64,000 bases of DNA, taken from the NCBI GenBank assembly GCA_943737045.1, contig CALSFV010000088.1, forward strand, positions 186,001-250,000, written 5' to 3'. Source of the stretch: Parapristionchus giblindavisi. Taxonomy: Eukaryota > Nematoda > Chromadorea > Rhabditida > Diplogasteridae. The stretch's first letter is position 1. Each line of letters begins with the position of its first letter. Made by a program: the position numbers and the translations under genes. The notes under the pieces are model-generated. The model ran no database searches, was not told where the DNA came from, and saw only the letters and a list, made by a program, of their open reading frames with translations. Below are positions 34,076-44,674 of this stretch, piece by piece.

Positions 34076-34582
34076 ATTAAATTTTTAAATTAAATTGATT
34101 TTTTTTTAATTTAAGCAAAACAAATTCATAATAAAGCATACTGGTATCGTCGTTATTGCCCGTATAAAAAGTACACGTTTTTAATCTCGCCAACTCTAAT
34201 TGTAAGGTGTTTGTGACTGGGTGGTATTGATCGGGCCCTTTCATAATTCCGTCCCGATTCAATTGATGCGATAAATATTTATTATATTATTATTATAAAT
34301 ATCAATTACGCTCTCTGATCTCTGCGTTAAAGTCGTTCCTATAAATTTTACACACCGCATTATTTGTCTTTATATCAGCAGTCAAATTAATCAACATATC
34401 GATTCAAACGGAAAATATTTTTTGGGGCATATGTAAAGTCTACGTCTAATTGCTATGTAAAAGTCTAATTAAATCACCGCCAGTTCATATTATTCCCTTC
34501 TTTTCATCATCTTTCAATTCATTCCTTCATTTCGTATTTTCTCCATCGTCACGAGCAGTCGTCTCTCGTAACACTCTTCATT

Positions 34583-37500
34583 ATGGTGAGTCCAATCTCT
34601 TGATTTATTGATCTATTGATTTATTGATATATTGATTTATTGATCTATTGATCTATTGATCTATTGATCTATTGATCTATTGATTTATTGATTTATTGAT
34701 CTATTGATTTATTGATTTATTGATCTATTGATTTATTGATTCCACTACTTTACAGGGAGATCAGTACGAACCACTCGACATTGGGGGAGGAACGGACGCT
34801 CCCCCGCCCGCGCCAGCTGGAAATCTTTTCGTGAAAGTTGATAGTAAGTAGCTGTGATTAAAGAAGGAGATCATTGAGTTGGCATGGCTGACTCCCGCAA
34901 CGAATAACATGGGATAGAATGTTAATATTGTATGGGAATTAGCGTAAGTGACAATGGGAAAGTGAGAGAGTCAAGTATGCAAATCGGATAGGCACTCGCC
35001 TGAAATGTTGTACTTTCAATGTTCATAACAAGCTTCAAACATATCATCACACAATATGAAATATGTCGTTCGGTTCGTGTGATAAATCTCTATCATTCTA
35101 CCCGAACAGTCTTGTGACGAAAAAACTCGAGGGTCTCCATCTTTAAGTAATTTGCAGTTGATCTCTTCTGTAATGTTTTCAATCAATATATATTATGAGC
35201 TATCTCGTTTTTGATCCGTTTAGAGAAGATAAATATATTATCATTTAAAAAGTCATGCAGCCAATTATCAAAGTAAAACAATAATTATCACTTAAAGGTG
35301 GACTCCCGCGAATATTTTCGTGAACAAACTGTGAAGACAGAATGATAGCAAAAGTTATTCTACATACCGTACACTATTTAATTTATGCTAATTCAGCTTA
35401 TTGATCGCTAGAATCATGAATGAATCATGCTAGCAAACTCAGGCAAAGGCGCGATTTTTGAAAATAGGAAAGTTCGGTAATAGCATTCGAACCCGCGACC
35501 ATGCGCTTTCTAGTCTGAAGTTTTACCACTACGCTAAGAGAACGATATCTTCTTCTCCCTATCTTCATATCACTAGACACTTGCATAAGCGAGATGTAAG
35601 AGATTTGCATGATCATTCGCGGGTCTCCACCTTTAACGCCTTTTGTTTTTGTGCGAATATTTTCGTGAACAAACTATGAAGCCAGAAAGATAGTAAATTT
35701 TGTTCTGCATACTATTCTTCCTAGCATTCCAGTCGTGTAACGTTGAAATGGTTGCGAGTTAAACCGTTTTATTATCAGAAGAATCATCGTAAATGGACAC
35801 CCCAAGATAATTTGAAACTCTCCGCTCTGGCCACACTCTCTCACTTTCTTTGAGTATTGCCAATGTGGAGAGTAAAATTAGCTTGAAGTGTGTCTTAAGA
35901 ATTTATTTCAGTTCCTGGAGGCGCAGCAGCTCCCCCTCTTGACAAGGCTGACAAGAGCGAGATGAGGGATAAGAGTGAGGCAACGAATAAAAGTGAGAAC
36001 AAGGACGTGAGTCAAGCTAACGATCCTACCGAGGTCAGTGAATTATAAACACAGAGAAATGATGTACAGTCCCGCAGAATCTCCCCCTTAACAGAAGTTT
36101 CCGGGGACACTCGGAGTGTCTCCAGGTGTCTCCTAACCCGATTTACTCTCTAGAATTATATAACGTGTTTCAAATGCGTTTATGGAGAGCTTTTTCGTCA
36201 TATGCATCAAATGCACGTGACAAATAAATTTTAAATAAATTTAAAAAATGAAAAAAATGAATATTTAAAATAAAATATTCAGTCACAAATATGACACGCT
36301 GATACTGTGAATTGAACCAAGAAAGTAGATTACGGTATATCGCATCCGCGTCTCTCGTCCGCGCGGATGAGTTTGGACCAGTATTTTCCTTCTCTTTCAC
36401 GATTATTTTTGTTGTTTATTATTGTTTCTTTGTTTATTTCTTTCTGTGCTTGTTATATATCAATTATTAATGTCCTAGACTAGCAAATTTGCTGCTGCTG
36501 ACTTCCCTCCCTCACTCGAGACCTCGTTCGACTAGTTGTTCTTCCATCGCTAGTAATGTCGCATTGCAGTTTCATAGCCACATTCCGAGCGTTCACTAAG
36601 ATGGGGAGGTCGTTGGCGTCACGCAACTCTCCTCCGCGGATTCTCTGGCGCGAGATACCACCGGAGTCAAGCTTCGACGTAAGTCTTGACTATCATTAAA
36701 TCTATTTTTCCAATTAATATTTAATTTATTATTTATCTTTTGACTAGGTGCTCACCAACCGTGAGTGATTTCGTATTACAGTTTCATGGCTATGTGCCCA
36801 GCGTTCGCTGACATACGGAGGTCGTCGTCACGCCAATCACCGCCGCAGATTCTGGCGCTAGGGACCACCTTTCTCCACGTAAGTCTTGTCCTAAATCTTC
36901 AATCTAGTCTGTAAGTAAGTATTAAAAAGCCTTAAATGGGCCTTGTCCCATTAATATTAAGCCTTATCCCATTAACACATAAATTATCTATTTTTCTTTC
37001 GACTAGTTGTTCACAAATCGTAAGTGATTTCGTATTGCAGTTTCGGTCGTGTGCCCATCCACTCAATTAGAAGGAGTCATTCTGCCACCGCGAAATCGAC
37101 TTCACGACTCAAGCGGATACGTAAGTCTAGACTATCAATACTTCCAACTAATATTTATATCATCTATTTATTTTACCAATTATTGTTTATCAGTCATAAA
37201 TATTGTCGTATTGCAGATTGATCGTCATGATCCCTGTGGCCAATCAAGTCTGTCCTGAGTACCATTCGCCCTCTTCATCTTCTTTGGCTCCAAGAACTGA
37301 TCAAGTCTCTCTAAGATGTAAGTCTGGAATATCCATAAATCTATGTTTCCTATTAAGATTTAAATTATTTATTTATTTTACGAATAATTGTTTATCAATC
37401 GTTAATGTTGTATTACAGGTCATGTGCTCGATTAGGAGGCTAATCTTCGCGTCACTCCACCTTCTTTATGTTGGTGCCAGTAACCTCCACCACTAGCTGA

Positions 37501-39979
37501 TTCTTTCTTTCATCGTATTGTTTATTATCGTGTTGTAAATATATGATATGATGAACAATGATAAGCAAGTTTATTTGCAAGACAAGCGATAAATCCTTTA
37601 TCTTTTATATTGATATTTATGAATTATTCATTATTTATTAAACAATAATCTTCTATTCATCTTCCATTCCTTCTTCTAGTAAATTACGTTGTTCACCTTC
37701 GCGTAGAATTGATTCCAATCGGGGCTCAGTGGCCGACGGGACACATGACGATCAATCTGCAATACAACATTAACGATTGATAAACAATTATTCGTAAAAT
37801 AAATAAATAATTTAAATCTTAATAGGAAACATAGATTTATGGATATTCCAGACTTACATCTTAGAGAGACTTGATCAGTTCTTGGAGCCAAAGAAGATGA
37901 AGAGGGCGAATGGTACTCAGGACAGACTTGATTGGCCACAGGGATCATGACGATCAATCTGCAATACGACAATATTTATGACTGATAAACAATAATTGGT
38001 AAAATAAATAGATGATATAAATATTAGTTGGAAGTATTGATAGTCTAGACTTACGTATCCGCTTGAGTCGTGAAGTCGATTTCGCGGTGGCAGAATGACT
38101 CCTTCTAATTGAGTGGATGGGCACACGACCGAAACTGCAATACGAAATCACTTACGATTTGTGAACAACTAGTCGAAAGAAAAATAGATAATTTATGTGT
38201 TAATGGGATAAGGCTTAATATTAATGGGACAAGGCCCATTTAAGGCTTTTTAATACTTACTTACAGACTAGATTGAAGATTTAGGACAAGACTTACGTGG
38301 AGAAAGGTGGTCCCTAGCGCCAGAATCTGCGGCGGTGATTGGCGTGACGACGACCTCCGTATGTCAGCGAACGCTGGGCACATAGCCATGAAACTGTAAT
38401 ACGAAATCACTCACGGTTGGTGAGCACCTAGTCAAAAGATAAATAATAAATTAAATATTAATTGGAAAAATAGATTTAATGATAGTCAAGACTTACGTCG
38501 AAGCTTGACTCCGGTGGTATCTCGCGCCAGAGAATCCGCGGAGGAGAGTTGCGTGACGCCAACGACCTCCCCATCTTAGTGAACGCTCGGAATGTGGCTA
38601 TGAAACTGCAATGCGACATTACTAGCGATGGAAGAACAACTAGTCGAACGAGGTCTCGAGTGAGGGAGGGAAGTCAGCAGCAGCAAATTTGCTAGTCTAG
38701 GACATTAATAATTGATATATAACAAGCACAGAAAGAAATAAACAAAGAAACAATAATAAACAACAAAAATAATCGTGAAAGAGAAGGAAAATACTGGTCC
38801 AAACTCATCCGCGCGGACGAGAGACGCGGATGCGATATACCGTAATCTACTTTCTTGGTTCAATTCACAGTATCAGCGTGTCATATTTGTGACTGAATAT
38901 TTTATTTTAAATATTCATTTTTTTCATTTTTTAAATTTATTTAAAATTTATTTGTCACGTGCATTTGATGCATATGACGAAAAAGCTCTCCATAAACGCA
39001 TTTGAAACACGTTATATAATTCTAGAGAGTAAATCGGGTTAGGAGACACCTGGAGACACTCCGAGTGTCCCCGGAAACTTCTGTTAAGGGGGAGATTCTG
39101 CGGGACTGTACAGTCCCGCACGTTCGCGCTCCCTAAACGCGGCGGGCATGATGATGCAACGATCGCAACCAATGAAATGGTAGAATAAAAAATTTATTCA
39201 TCGATGCGGCATGATGCGGCACGCAGCGGGCTGCGGGGGCCGCGTTTAGGGATCGCGAACGTGCGGGACTGTATAACTATGGAAACCTACTGGTGTTCCT
39301 GGTCCTGCTTATTATATGCTTGTTAGACGAAAGAGTCTTCAATAATACAAGTTCTAAATTTTAAGAGTAAATATTATTAACAGAAATCGGAAGTCACGAC
39401 GGGAGGTGATGAAACGGTAGGGGAAGAAACAGATTGTCAGGTACTTAATTTACTTATTCAAATATATTTTAATTTGAAAAGTATTTTTCAGGATATGGAG
39501 GACCAGGATAATGAGAAGACAAATAAAAAAGACAAGAAACGTTTGAAAGAGAAATATAAGAGGAAAAGTCGGGTCCCTAAAATAATTATTCAATCTTTAT
39601 TTGATAAGTATCAATATTGGAGACTAATACAGAATACTGGACAAAAGGCCTTGTATTCTAGACCTATACTTTTGGACTGGACCAGTGTTCCAAAATAGTG
39701 CTTAATATTGAAATAACTCGTTATTTGGTCGAATTTCTAAAAAATAGCTCATTACGGGCCTTAGTGAATTCGTTATTTTGTGTGACTATCATAGAAGATT
39801 TCATATTTTTTTTAAAGTCAAATTTCAGAACTCTCCAAGGTCACCTGTGTCGTTATTTTGTTCGCTCCTTTGATCCTTATTACCGGACGTTGGTTTTTGA
39901 TCTTTGATCTTTGATCTTTGATTTATCTTCGATCTTTTCAGTTTCTTCGGCTATACTCATCTTTACCTCGGAGGATTAA
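34583..39979 (+). CDS. Small tail-anchored-type membrane protein, copy 1
   Basis: Exons 34583-34585, 34756-34843, 35912-36033, 39384-39440, 39492-39567, 39829-39888, 39942-39979 give 444 nt, 147 residues plus stop. The N-terminus starts MGDQYEPLDIGGG, then a Pro/Ala stretch. The middle is Lys/Glu/Asp-rich with repeated DKSE-type words and should be disordered. A basic run (KKDKKRLKEKYKRKK) precedes one hydrophobic segment (VTCVVILFAPLILITG, then LSSAILIF) and the end FTSED. One membrane span at the C-terminus suggests a tail-anchored or type II protein. Copy 2 differs in the membrane exons only at synonymous sites (ATC/ATT, ATT/ATC) and in stop codon (TAA versus TGA), which supports this exon model. 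Function unknown. It is co-oriented with gene B, about 500 bp downstream. Confidence 0.78.
34862..35142. mobile_element. TTAA-type MITE, family 3
   Basis: TTAA (34858) AGAAGGAGATC ... GGTCTCCATCT TTAA (35143). It begins a few bases after the second exon of the membrane-protein gene. Confidence 0.8.
35296..35632. mobile_element. TTAA-flanked element with tRNA-like cargo
   Basis: TTAA (35292-35295), then AGGTGGACTCCCGCGAA; at the right TTCGCGGGTCTCCACCT, then TTAA (35633-35636). Unit 2 has the unoccupied site (ATCACTATTTAAACGCC near 43510). The inside contains a minus-strand tRNA-like sequence. Confidence 0.85.
35471..35544 (-). tRNA. tRNA-like sequence in a TTAA element
   Basis: On the minus strand: A box TTAGCGTAGTGGTAAAACTTC, B box GGTCGCGGGTTCGAATGCT and a 7-nt T loop TTCGAAT. 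The acceptor stem pairs only partly. It could be a degenerate tRNA gene or the head of a SINE. Confidence 0.55.
35797..35897. mobile_element. TTAA-type MITE, family 2 (internal deletion)
   Basis: Matches the unit 2 copy at 43682-43797 but has lost the loop words CTACGAGAGA. Present in both units, so older than the duplication. Confidence 0.7.
36067..39108. mobile_element. 3,042-bp near-perfect palindrome with exon-like cassettes
   Basis: TA, then CAGTCCCGCAGAATCTCC; the exact complement ends at 39108, followed by TA. Paired positions sum to 75,175 with no indel, over arms of about 1,353 bp (36067-37419, 37756-39108). The loop is about 336 bp. The matching site in unit 2 (near 43973) is empty and has a single TA. 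Each arm has five cassettes of 80-109 bp that start after a TTGCAG/TTACAG and end at GTAAGTCT, at about 36570-36678, 36780-36877, 37042-37121, 37217-37317 and from 37419. Joining them in order runs into stop codons, so they are not one intact ORF. Cassettes 1 and 2 are alike in one frame (FIATFRAF, FMAMCPAF). No transposase seen. Confidence 0.9.
39111..39271. mobile_element. TA-flanked MITE sharing ends with the large palindrome
   Basis: CAGTCCCGCACGTTCGCGCT at the left and its complement ending GTGCGGGACTG at 39271, each beside TA. The first ten bases equal those of the 3-kb palindrome, which inserted at the TA on its left. Unit 2 keeps only about the first 25 bp (43975-44000). Confidence 0.85.
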
Positions 39980-40039
39980 GATCGTTGGAGGGACGACAAC
40001 AGAGAGGGATTCGTATCACCATTCACAGCCGATAAACGA

Positions 40040-41039
40040 TCTGTGTTTTAATTATGATCTTTGATCTTTGATCTTTGATCTCTGACTTTGTGTACAGAAA
40101 TACATAACATAACATAAAACAGGTTTAATTTCGCCATGAACACAGACATTAGCGATATTACAAGAACAATACAATTGTGAGACAAGAGAACATGTTATTG
40201 TTATTGTTATTTTTTATTTATTAGTTATTTATGTTATTGCTAATTTATCGAATACACTTTTGCATTTTACAGTTGTCTATTGCATAGTTTACTGATCGCA
40301 CTAGCGGCTTCAATGGTAAAGGCTAGATATAACAGAAATACTGTCTACTCTTTACTTAATAACTCTTAAAAAATTTACGTTCCATCCCATCAAATGTGAC
40401 TCTTCTTTGTTATCATATAATATTCATAATACCATAAGATAATTACACAGAGCAACGCTCGCTCGCACAGCTATCCATCAGGCCTATTATATCTATCCTT
40501 CCAAGTCCTCATCAGTTTTCCTTCCTCCCTCTCCATCTCCCTCTTCCTCTCCCTCTCCCTCTTCCTCTTCCTCTCCCTTTCATTCTGTCTCTCTTCCTCT
40601 CTATTCTCCCTCTCCCTCTTTCCCTCTCCCTCTACCTCTCCCTCTCTCCCTCTCCTTCTCTTCCTCTCCCTCTCCATCCTCCCCCTCTCCACCTCCATCT
40701 CTGCAGTCTCCGACCGCAATTATACACCCTCTGAAACCTTTCTGGCTTCTCACTTCCACACTTTCATTAGACTTGTTTCACTATTTGTTTGAATTTAGTT
40801 TCCAACCAAGCTCCATTTCATTTCCTCCAGAAACCTACTCTAGCAAACATCTTTTTAATCAAGAATCAAAATCGCTTCAGAGTATTTAAATATTATTAGA
40901 GTTTTAAAGGGATAGTGTTGCATCTTCAACGGTCTATGCACTCTCGTTGTTAGAGCGCCGAGAAATAGTGTGCGCACTGAAGAGGCCATTGAGTGAGGTC
41001 ACTCTCCCTTTAAAACTTATAATAAAACATACTCTTGAG
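40040..41039. other. Intergenic; CT-rich tract and duplication junction
   Basis: Heptamer GATCTTT runs at about 40055-40085 and a CT-rich tract at 40495-40700, repeated at 45600-45775. The Arg/Glu ORF at 40471-40719 is the reverse reading of the tract. No gene. Confidence 0.6.
40917..41010. mobile_element. Family 1 MITE at the unit 1/unit 2 junction
   Basis: Its left half and flank match the copy at about 45977-46060, and its right half leads into OAC exon sequence as the copy at 32122 does. It therefore looks like a recombinant between the two. Confidence 0.7.
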
Positions 41040-41790
41040 GTTCATTGAACCTTGCGTTCCTATAAACGTGACTGATGTGGAGTATGATTCTCTGTATCTA
41101 TCTATGATGCAACATCTCATGAAGTATGAAGCAAAGGTCAACAAGGTATGCATTTCAGTTATCTTCGTATCTTGGACCTTTTTGTAGCCTGCAAAAATGT
41201 CACTTCAAGTTCAAATCGAATACGTTATCGTTCTAACAACTGAATGGCTAGAATAGTTGTAGGATAAGAAAATAAATAAATAAATAAATGATAGGTGTTC
41301 ATGCTGCAAGCCTTTCCTCGTCCGGCCAATCTACGAAAGGTCATGGAAGCGAGAGAAGCCGCCGGCATACCGGTTTCGGACTACATGGAGGCCTGTTTCC
41401 ATATATTTTACGAAAACTTTAAATCATATTATCTTCAGCCCAAATTCAGAATCAAAATCAGAACCAGAAACAGAAAAGAAAAACAGAAAAGAAAACAAAA
41501 TCAGCCCATCAAGACTCAATTTCAAAAAATCATCCGAGTATTTTATGAAACAGTCATAGATAAAATATAAATAATGTAAATAAATATTGTATATTTCAGG
41601 AAGCAATCGAATGTGATGCAGTTCCGATGAGACAGCGGATGATCGCGGTTTGTTAAATATATATTATATTAAAATATAATTTTAATGATTTAAAGGTTGC
41701 TAAAAACTGCGCGAAATGTGTGATGTACGACATCAACAATCTTCACCTGAACGAAGAGGGAAAATTTACGGTAGAACTTATTTTTAAATA

Positions 41791-42057
41791 TTGACATTTG
41801 ACATTGTTTGACATTGAACAACTTTATCAGCTAATGGGTGTTTCATAGCTGGGTTGCCATGAAATTTCTCCATTCCGAAGGATTGTGCCTCGCAATTTGC
41901 ATGAATTGAGGACCAGCAGCCTTCACGAAATCGTCCCTCCATCTCTTGACTGGGCGTCCCTGTTTCCTCTTGCAACTGGGGGTCCAATTGAGCACACTCA
42001 GCGACCATCGATCATGTCGCAGTCTCGAGAGCCTGTCCACCCACAACCACCTCCGTC
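41791..42057 (-). mobile_element. 5'-truncated non-LTR retrotransposon fragment
   Basis: The minus strand reads WTPSCKRKQGRPVKRWRDDF then a W...A...W pattern, typical of the C-terminal end of RTE-like and related non-LTR elements. The 3' end is a short repeat (TTGACATT words on the plus strand). It is flanked by TTTTTAAATA on both sides and is absent from the matching unit 1 intron (33077-33110), so it inserted after the duplication with a target duplication. Confidence 0.8.
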
Positions 42058-42118
42058 TTTTTTAAATAATTAAGCGCCAATAAATTCCGCCATATCTGTG
42101 CAGAATATGCAAATCTTT

Positions 42119-42214
42119 AAAGTGACACTGATTTTAGTGACCGTGCTAGCCATACGCTCTCGCTTGCTTTTGCATATCGGAGAGTAAAACTAGCTCGGGG
42201 TGTCGCTTTAATTA
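42119..42214. mobile_element. TTAA-type MITE, family 2
   Basis: Counterpart of the copy at 33300-33394 in unit 1; predates the duplication. Confidence 0.6.
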
Positions 42215-43155
42215 CAAATCTTGTGCAACCGGTGAAGAGACCGGTAGCTCGTGCTTCCGGTCATTCTGACGCCCTCTCTTGTTATAGACGCAGCGGCCGA
42301 AACACCATAGGGCACATTGCTAGTTAACGTATTTAATCAAAAAATTTATATTTAAAGTGCATGCATAATTATTCTTGTACATCTATTAATACTGTTAATT
42401 TAATTACTGTAATCGAGTGAAAATTATCGATTATTCAGGTCATTCACCCACGCACACATCTTCACTACTTTGAATCCCTGCGCCATCATACTCCAATCGG
42501 TGCGTGTTCTTTGATCTTTGAACTTAAAAAAAATATTTTGCAGGTCTAAAATTGATCGAGCCACTGTACGAGAAGTTTGCGGCGGAATTTCCTCGATTAC
42601 TGGAATCGAAAAGTCCAGATAATATTGTGGAATGGATTAGATAGATTGAATTTTGAATTTAATTATGTTTTTTTAAAAATTTAAGCAAAACAAATTCATA
42701 ATGAAGCATACTGGTATCGTAGTTATTGCCCGTATAAAAAATACATGTTTTTAATCTCGCCAACTCTCGTTTAATTGTAAGGTGTTGGTGACTGGGTGTT
42801 ATTGAATGGGCCCTATTCATAATTCCGTTCTGATCAAATTCATGCGATAAATATTTATTATATTATTATTATAAATATCGATTACGCTCTCTGATCTCTG
42901 TGTTAAAGTCGTTCCTATAAATTTTACACACCGCATTTATATCAGCAGTCAAATTAATCAATATATCGATTCAAACGGAAAATATTTTTTGGGGCATATG
43001 TAAAGTCTACGTCAAATTGCTATGTAAAAGTCTAATTAAATCAACGCCAGTTCATATTATTCCCTTCTTTTCATCATCTTTCAATCACTCCTTCATTTCG
43101 TATTTTCTCCATCGTCACGACCAGTCGTTTCTCGTAATACTCTACACACTTCATT

Positions 43156-44674
43156 ATGGTGAGTTCCATATCTTGATTTATTCATCTATTGATCTATTGA
43201 TTTATCGATCTATTGATTTATTGATCTATTGATCTATTGATTTATTGATTTATCGATCTATTGATTTATTGATTCCACTACTTTACAGGGAGATCAGTAC
43301 GAACCACTCGACATTGGGGGAGGAACGGACGCTCCCCCGCCCGCGCCCGCGCCAGCTGGAAATCTTTTCGTGAAAGTTGATAGTAAGTCATGCAATTCAA
43401 TTCAATATCCTATCAGCACAATATATGCAGAGGGGGCCAAAACAGGAGGAATCCTCTTATCCACAGCCAAGTAATGCAGCCAAAGATCAAAGGAAAACAA
43501 TAATTATCACTATTTAAACGCCTTTTTTTTGTTGTGTGACAATTTTCGTGAACAAACTATGAAGCCAGAAAGATAGTAAATTTTGTTCTGCATGTACTAT
43601 TCTTCCGTTTTCTTCCTGGTATTGTAGTCGTATAACGTTGAAATGGTTGCGTTTTGTTAACAGAAGAATCATCGTACCATAAAGCGACACCCCAAGTTAA
43701 TTTAAAACTCTCCACTCTGGCCACACTCTCTCACTTTCTTTGTCTACGAGAGAGTATTGCCAATGTGGAGAGTAAAATTAGCTTGAAGTGTGCCTTAAGA
43801 ATATCTTTCAGTTCCTGGAGGCGCAGCAGCTCCCCCTCCTGACAAGGCTGACAAGAGCGACCTGAAGGATAAGAGTGAGGCAACGAATATAAGTGAGATC
43901 AAGGACGTGAGTCAAGCTAACGATCCTACCGAGGTCAGTGAATTATAAACACAGAGAAATGATGTACAGTCCCGCACGTTCGCGCTCCCTAGCTTTCAAT
44001 AATACATCAATCAAGTTCTAAATTTTAAGAGTAAATATTATTAACAGAAATCGGAAGCCACGACGGGAGGTGATGATACGGTAGGGGAAGAAACAGATTG
44101 TCAGGTACTTAATTTACTTATTCGAATATATTTTAATCAATAAATGTAATTTGAAAACTGTATTTTTCAGGATATGGAGGACCAGGATAATGAGAAGACA
44201 AATAAAAAAGACAAGAAACGTCTGAAAGAGAAATATAAGAGAAAAAGTAGGGTCTTTAAAATAGTTATTCAATGTTTATATAATATGTATTAATATTGGA
44301 GACTAATACAGAATACTGGACAAAAGGCCTTGTATTCTAGACCTATACCTTTGGACTGGACCAATGTTCCAAAATTGTGCTTAATATTGAAATAAAACGT
44401 TATTTGGTCGAATTTCTGAAAAGTAGCTCATTTCGGGCCTTAGTGAATTCGCTATTTTTGTGAGGCTATCATAGAAGATTTCATAAATTTTTTGAAAATC
44501 AAATTTCAGAACTCTCCAAGGTCACCTGTGTCGTTATTTTGTTCGCTCCTTTGATTCTTATCACCGGACGTTGGTTTTTGATCTTTGATCTTTGATCTTT
44601 GATCTTTGATCTTTGATTTATCTTCGATCTTTTCAGTTTCTTCGGCTATACTCATCTTTACCTCGGAGGATTGA
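43156..44674 (+). CDS. Small tail-anchored-type membrane protein, copy 2
   Basis: Paralogue of the gene at 34583. Exons 43156-43158, 43289-43382, 43812-43933, 44048-44104, 44171-44246, 44510-44569, 44637-44674 give 450 nt, 149 residues plus stop. It has two extra residues (Pro-Ala) in the proline/alanine stretch and a few substitutions in the Lys/Glu region. The basic run and the membrane segment are unchanged. All splice sites fall at the same points; the donor after KYKRK is GTAGGG here and GTCGGG in copy 1. The intron after the basic exon has drifted far more than the exons. The introns are short because the palindrome and the TTAA elements of copy 1 are absent. Function unknown. Confidence 0.78.
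43682..43797. mobile_element. TTAA-type MITE, family 2
   Basis: AGCGACACCCCAAGTTAATT with the complement ending GAAGTGTGCCTTAA. It lies directly before the third exon of membrane-protein copy 2. Confidence 0.7.

Larger units (their letters stand above)
41040..42644 (+). pseudogene. Partial OAC-like gene: SGNH C-terminal exons only
   Basis: Six exons match the end of gene B with equal lengths: 41040-41145, 41295-41390, 41600-41647, 41696-41770, 42439-42499, 42544-42644. They encode the last part of the SGNH domain, including DINNLHLNEEG and the terminal VEWIR. All membrane exons and the GNSY nucleophile exon are missing, so it cannot make a normal enzyme. The frame is open throughout, so it is a young fragment. 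It could in principle serve as alternative 3' exons of gene B, 7 kb upstream. It shares with gene B the odd GAG|GC junction after the second exon here. Confidence 0.8.

Noticed and set aside
37024..38151. Mirrored identical ORFs as a duplicated gene pair
   Set aside because: They occur only because the two palindrome arms are identical; each crosses exon-like and intron-like segments and has no domain.
39492..39698. Read-through end of the small gene at 39698
   Set aside because: The extended frame is not kept in copy 2 (stop at 44293, divergent residues), whereas splicing to the membrane exons gives matched proteins in both copies.
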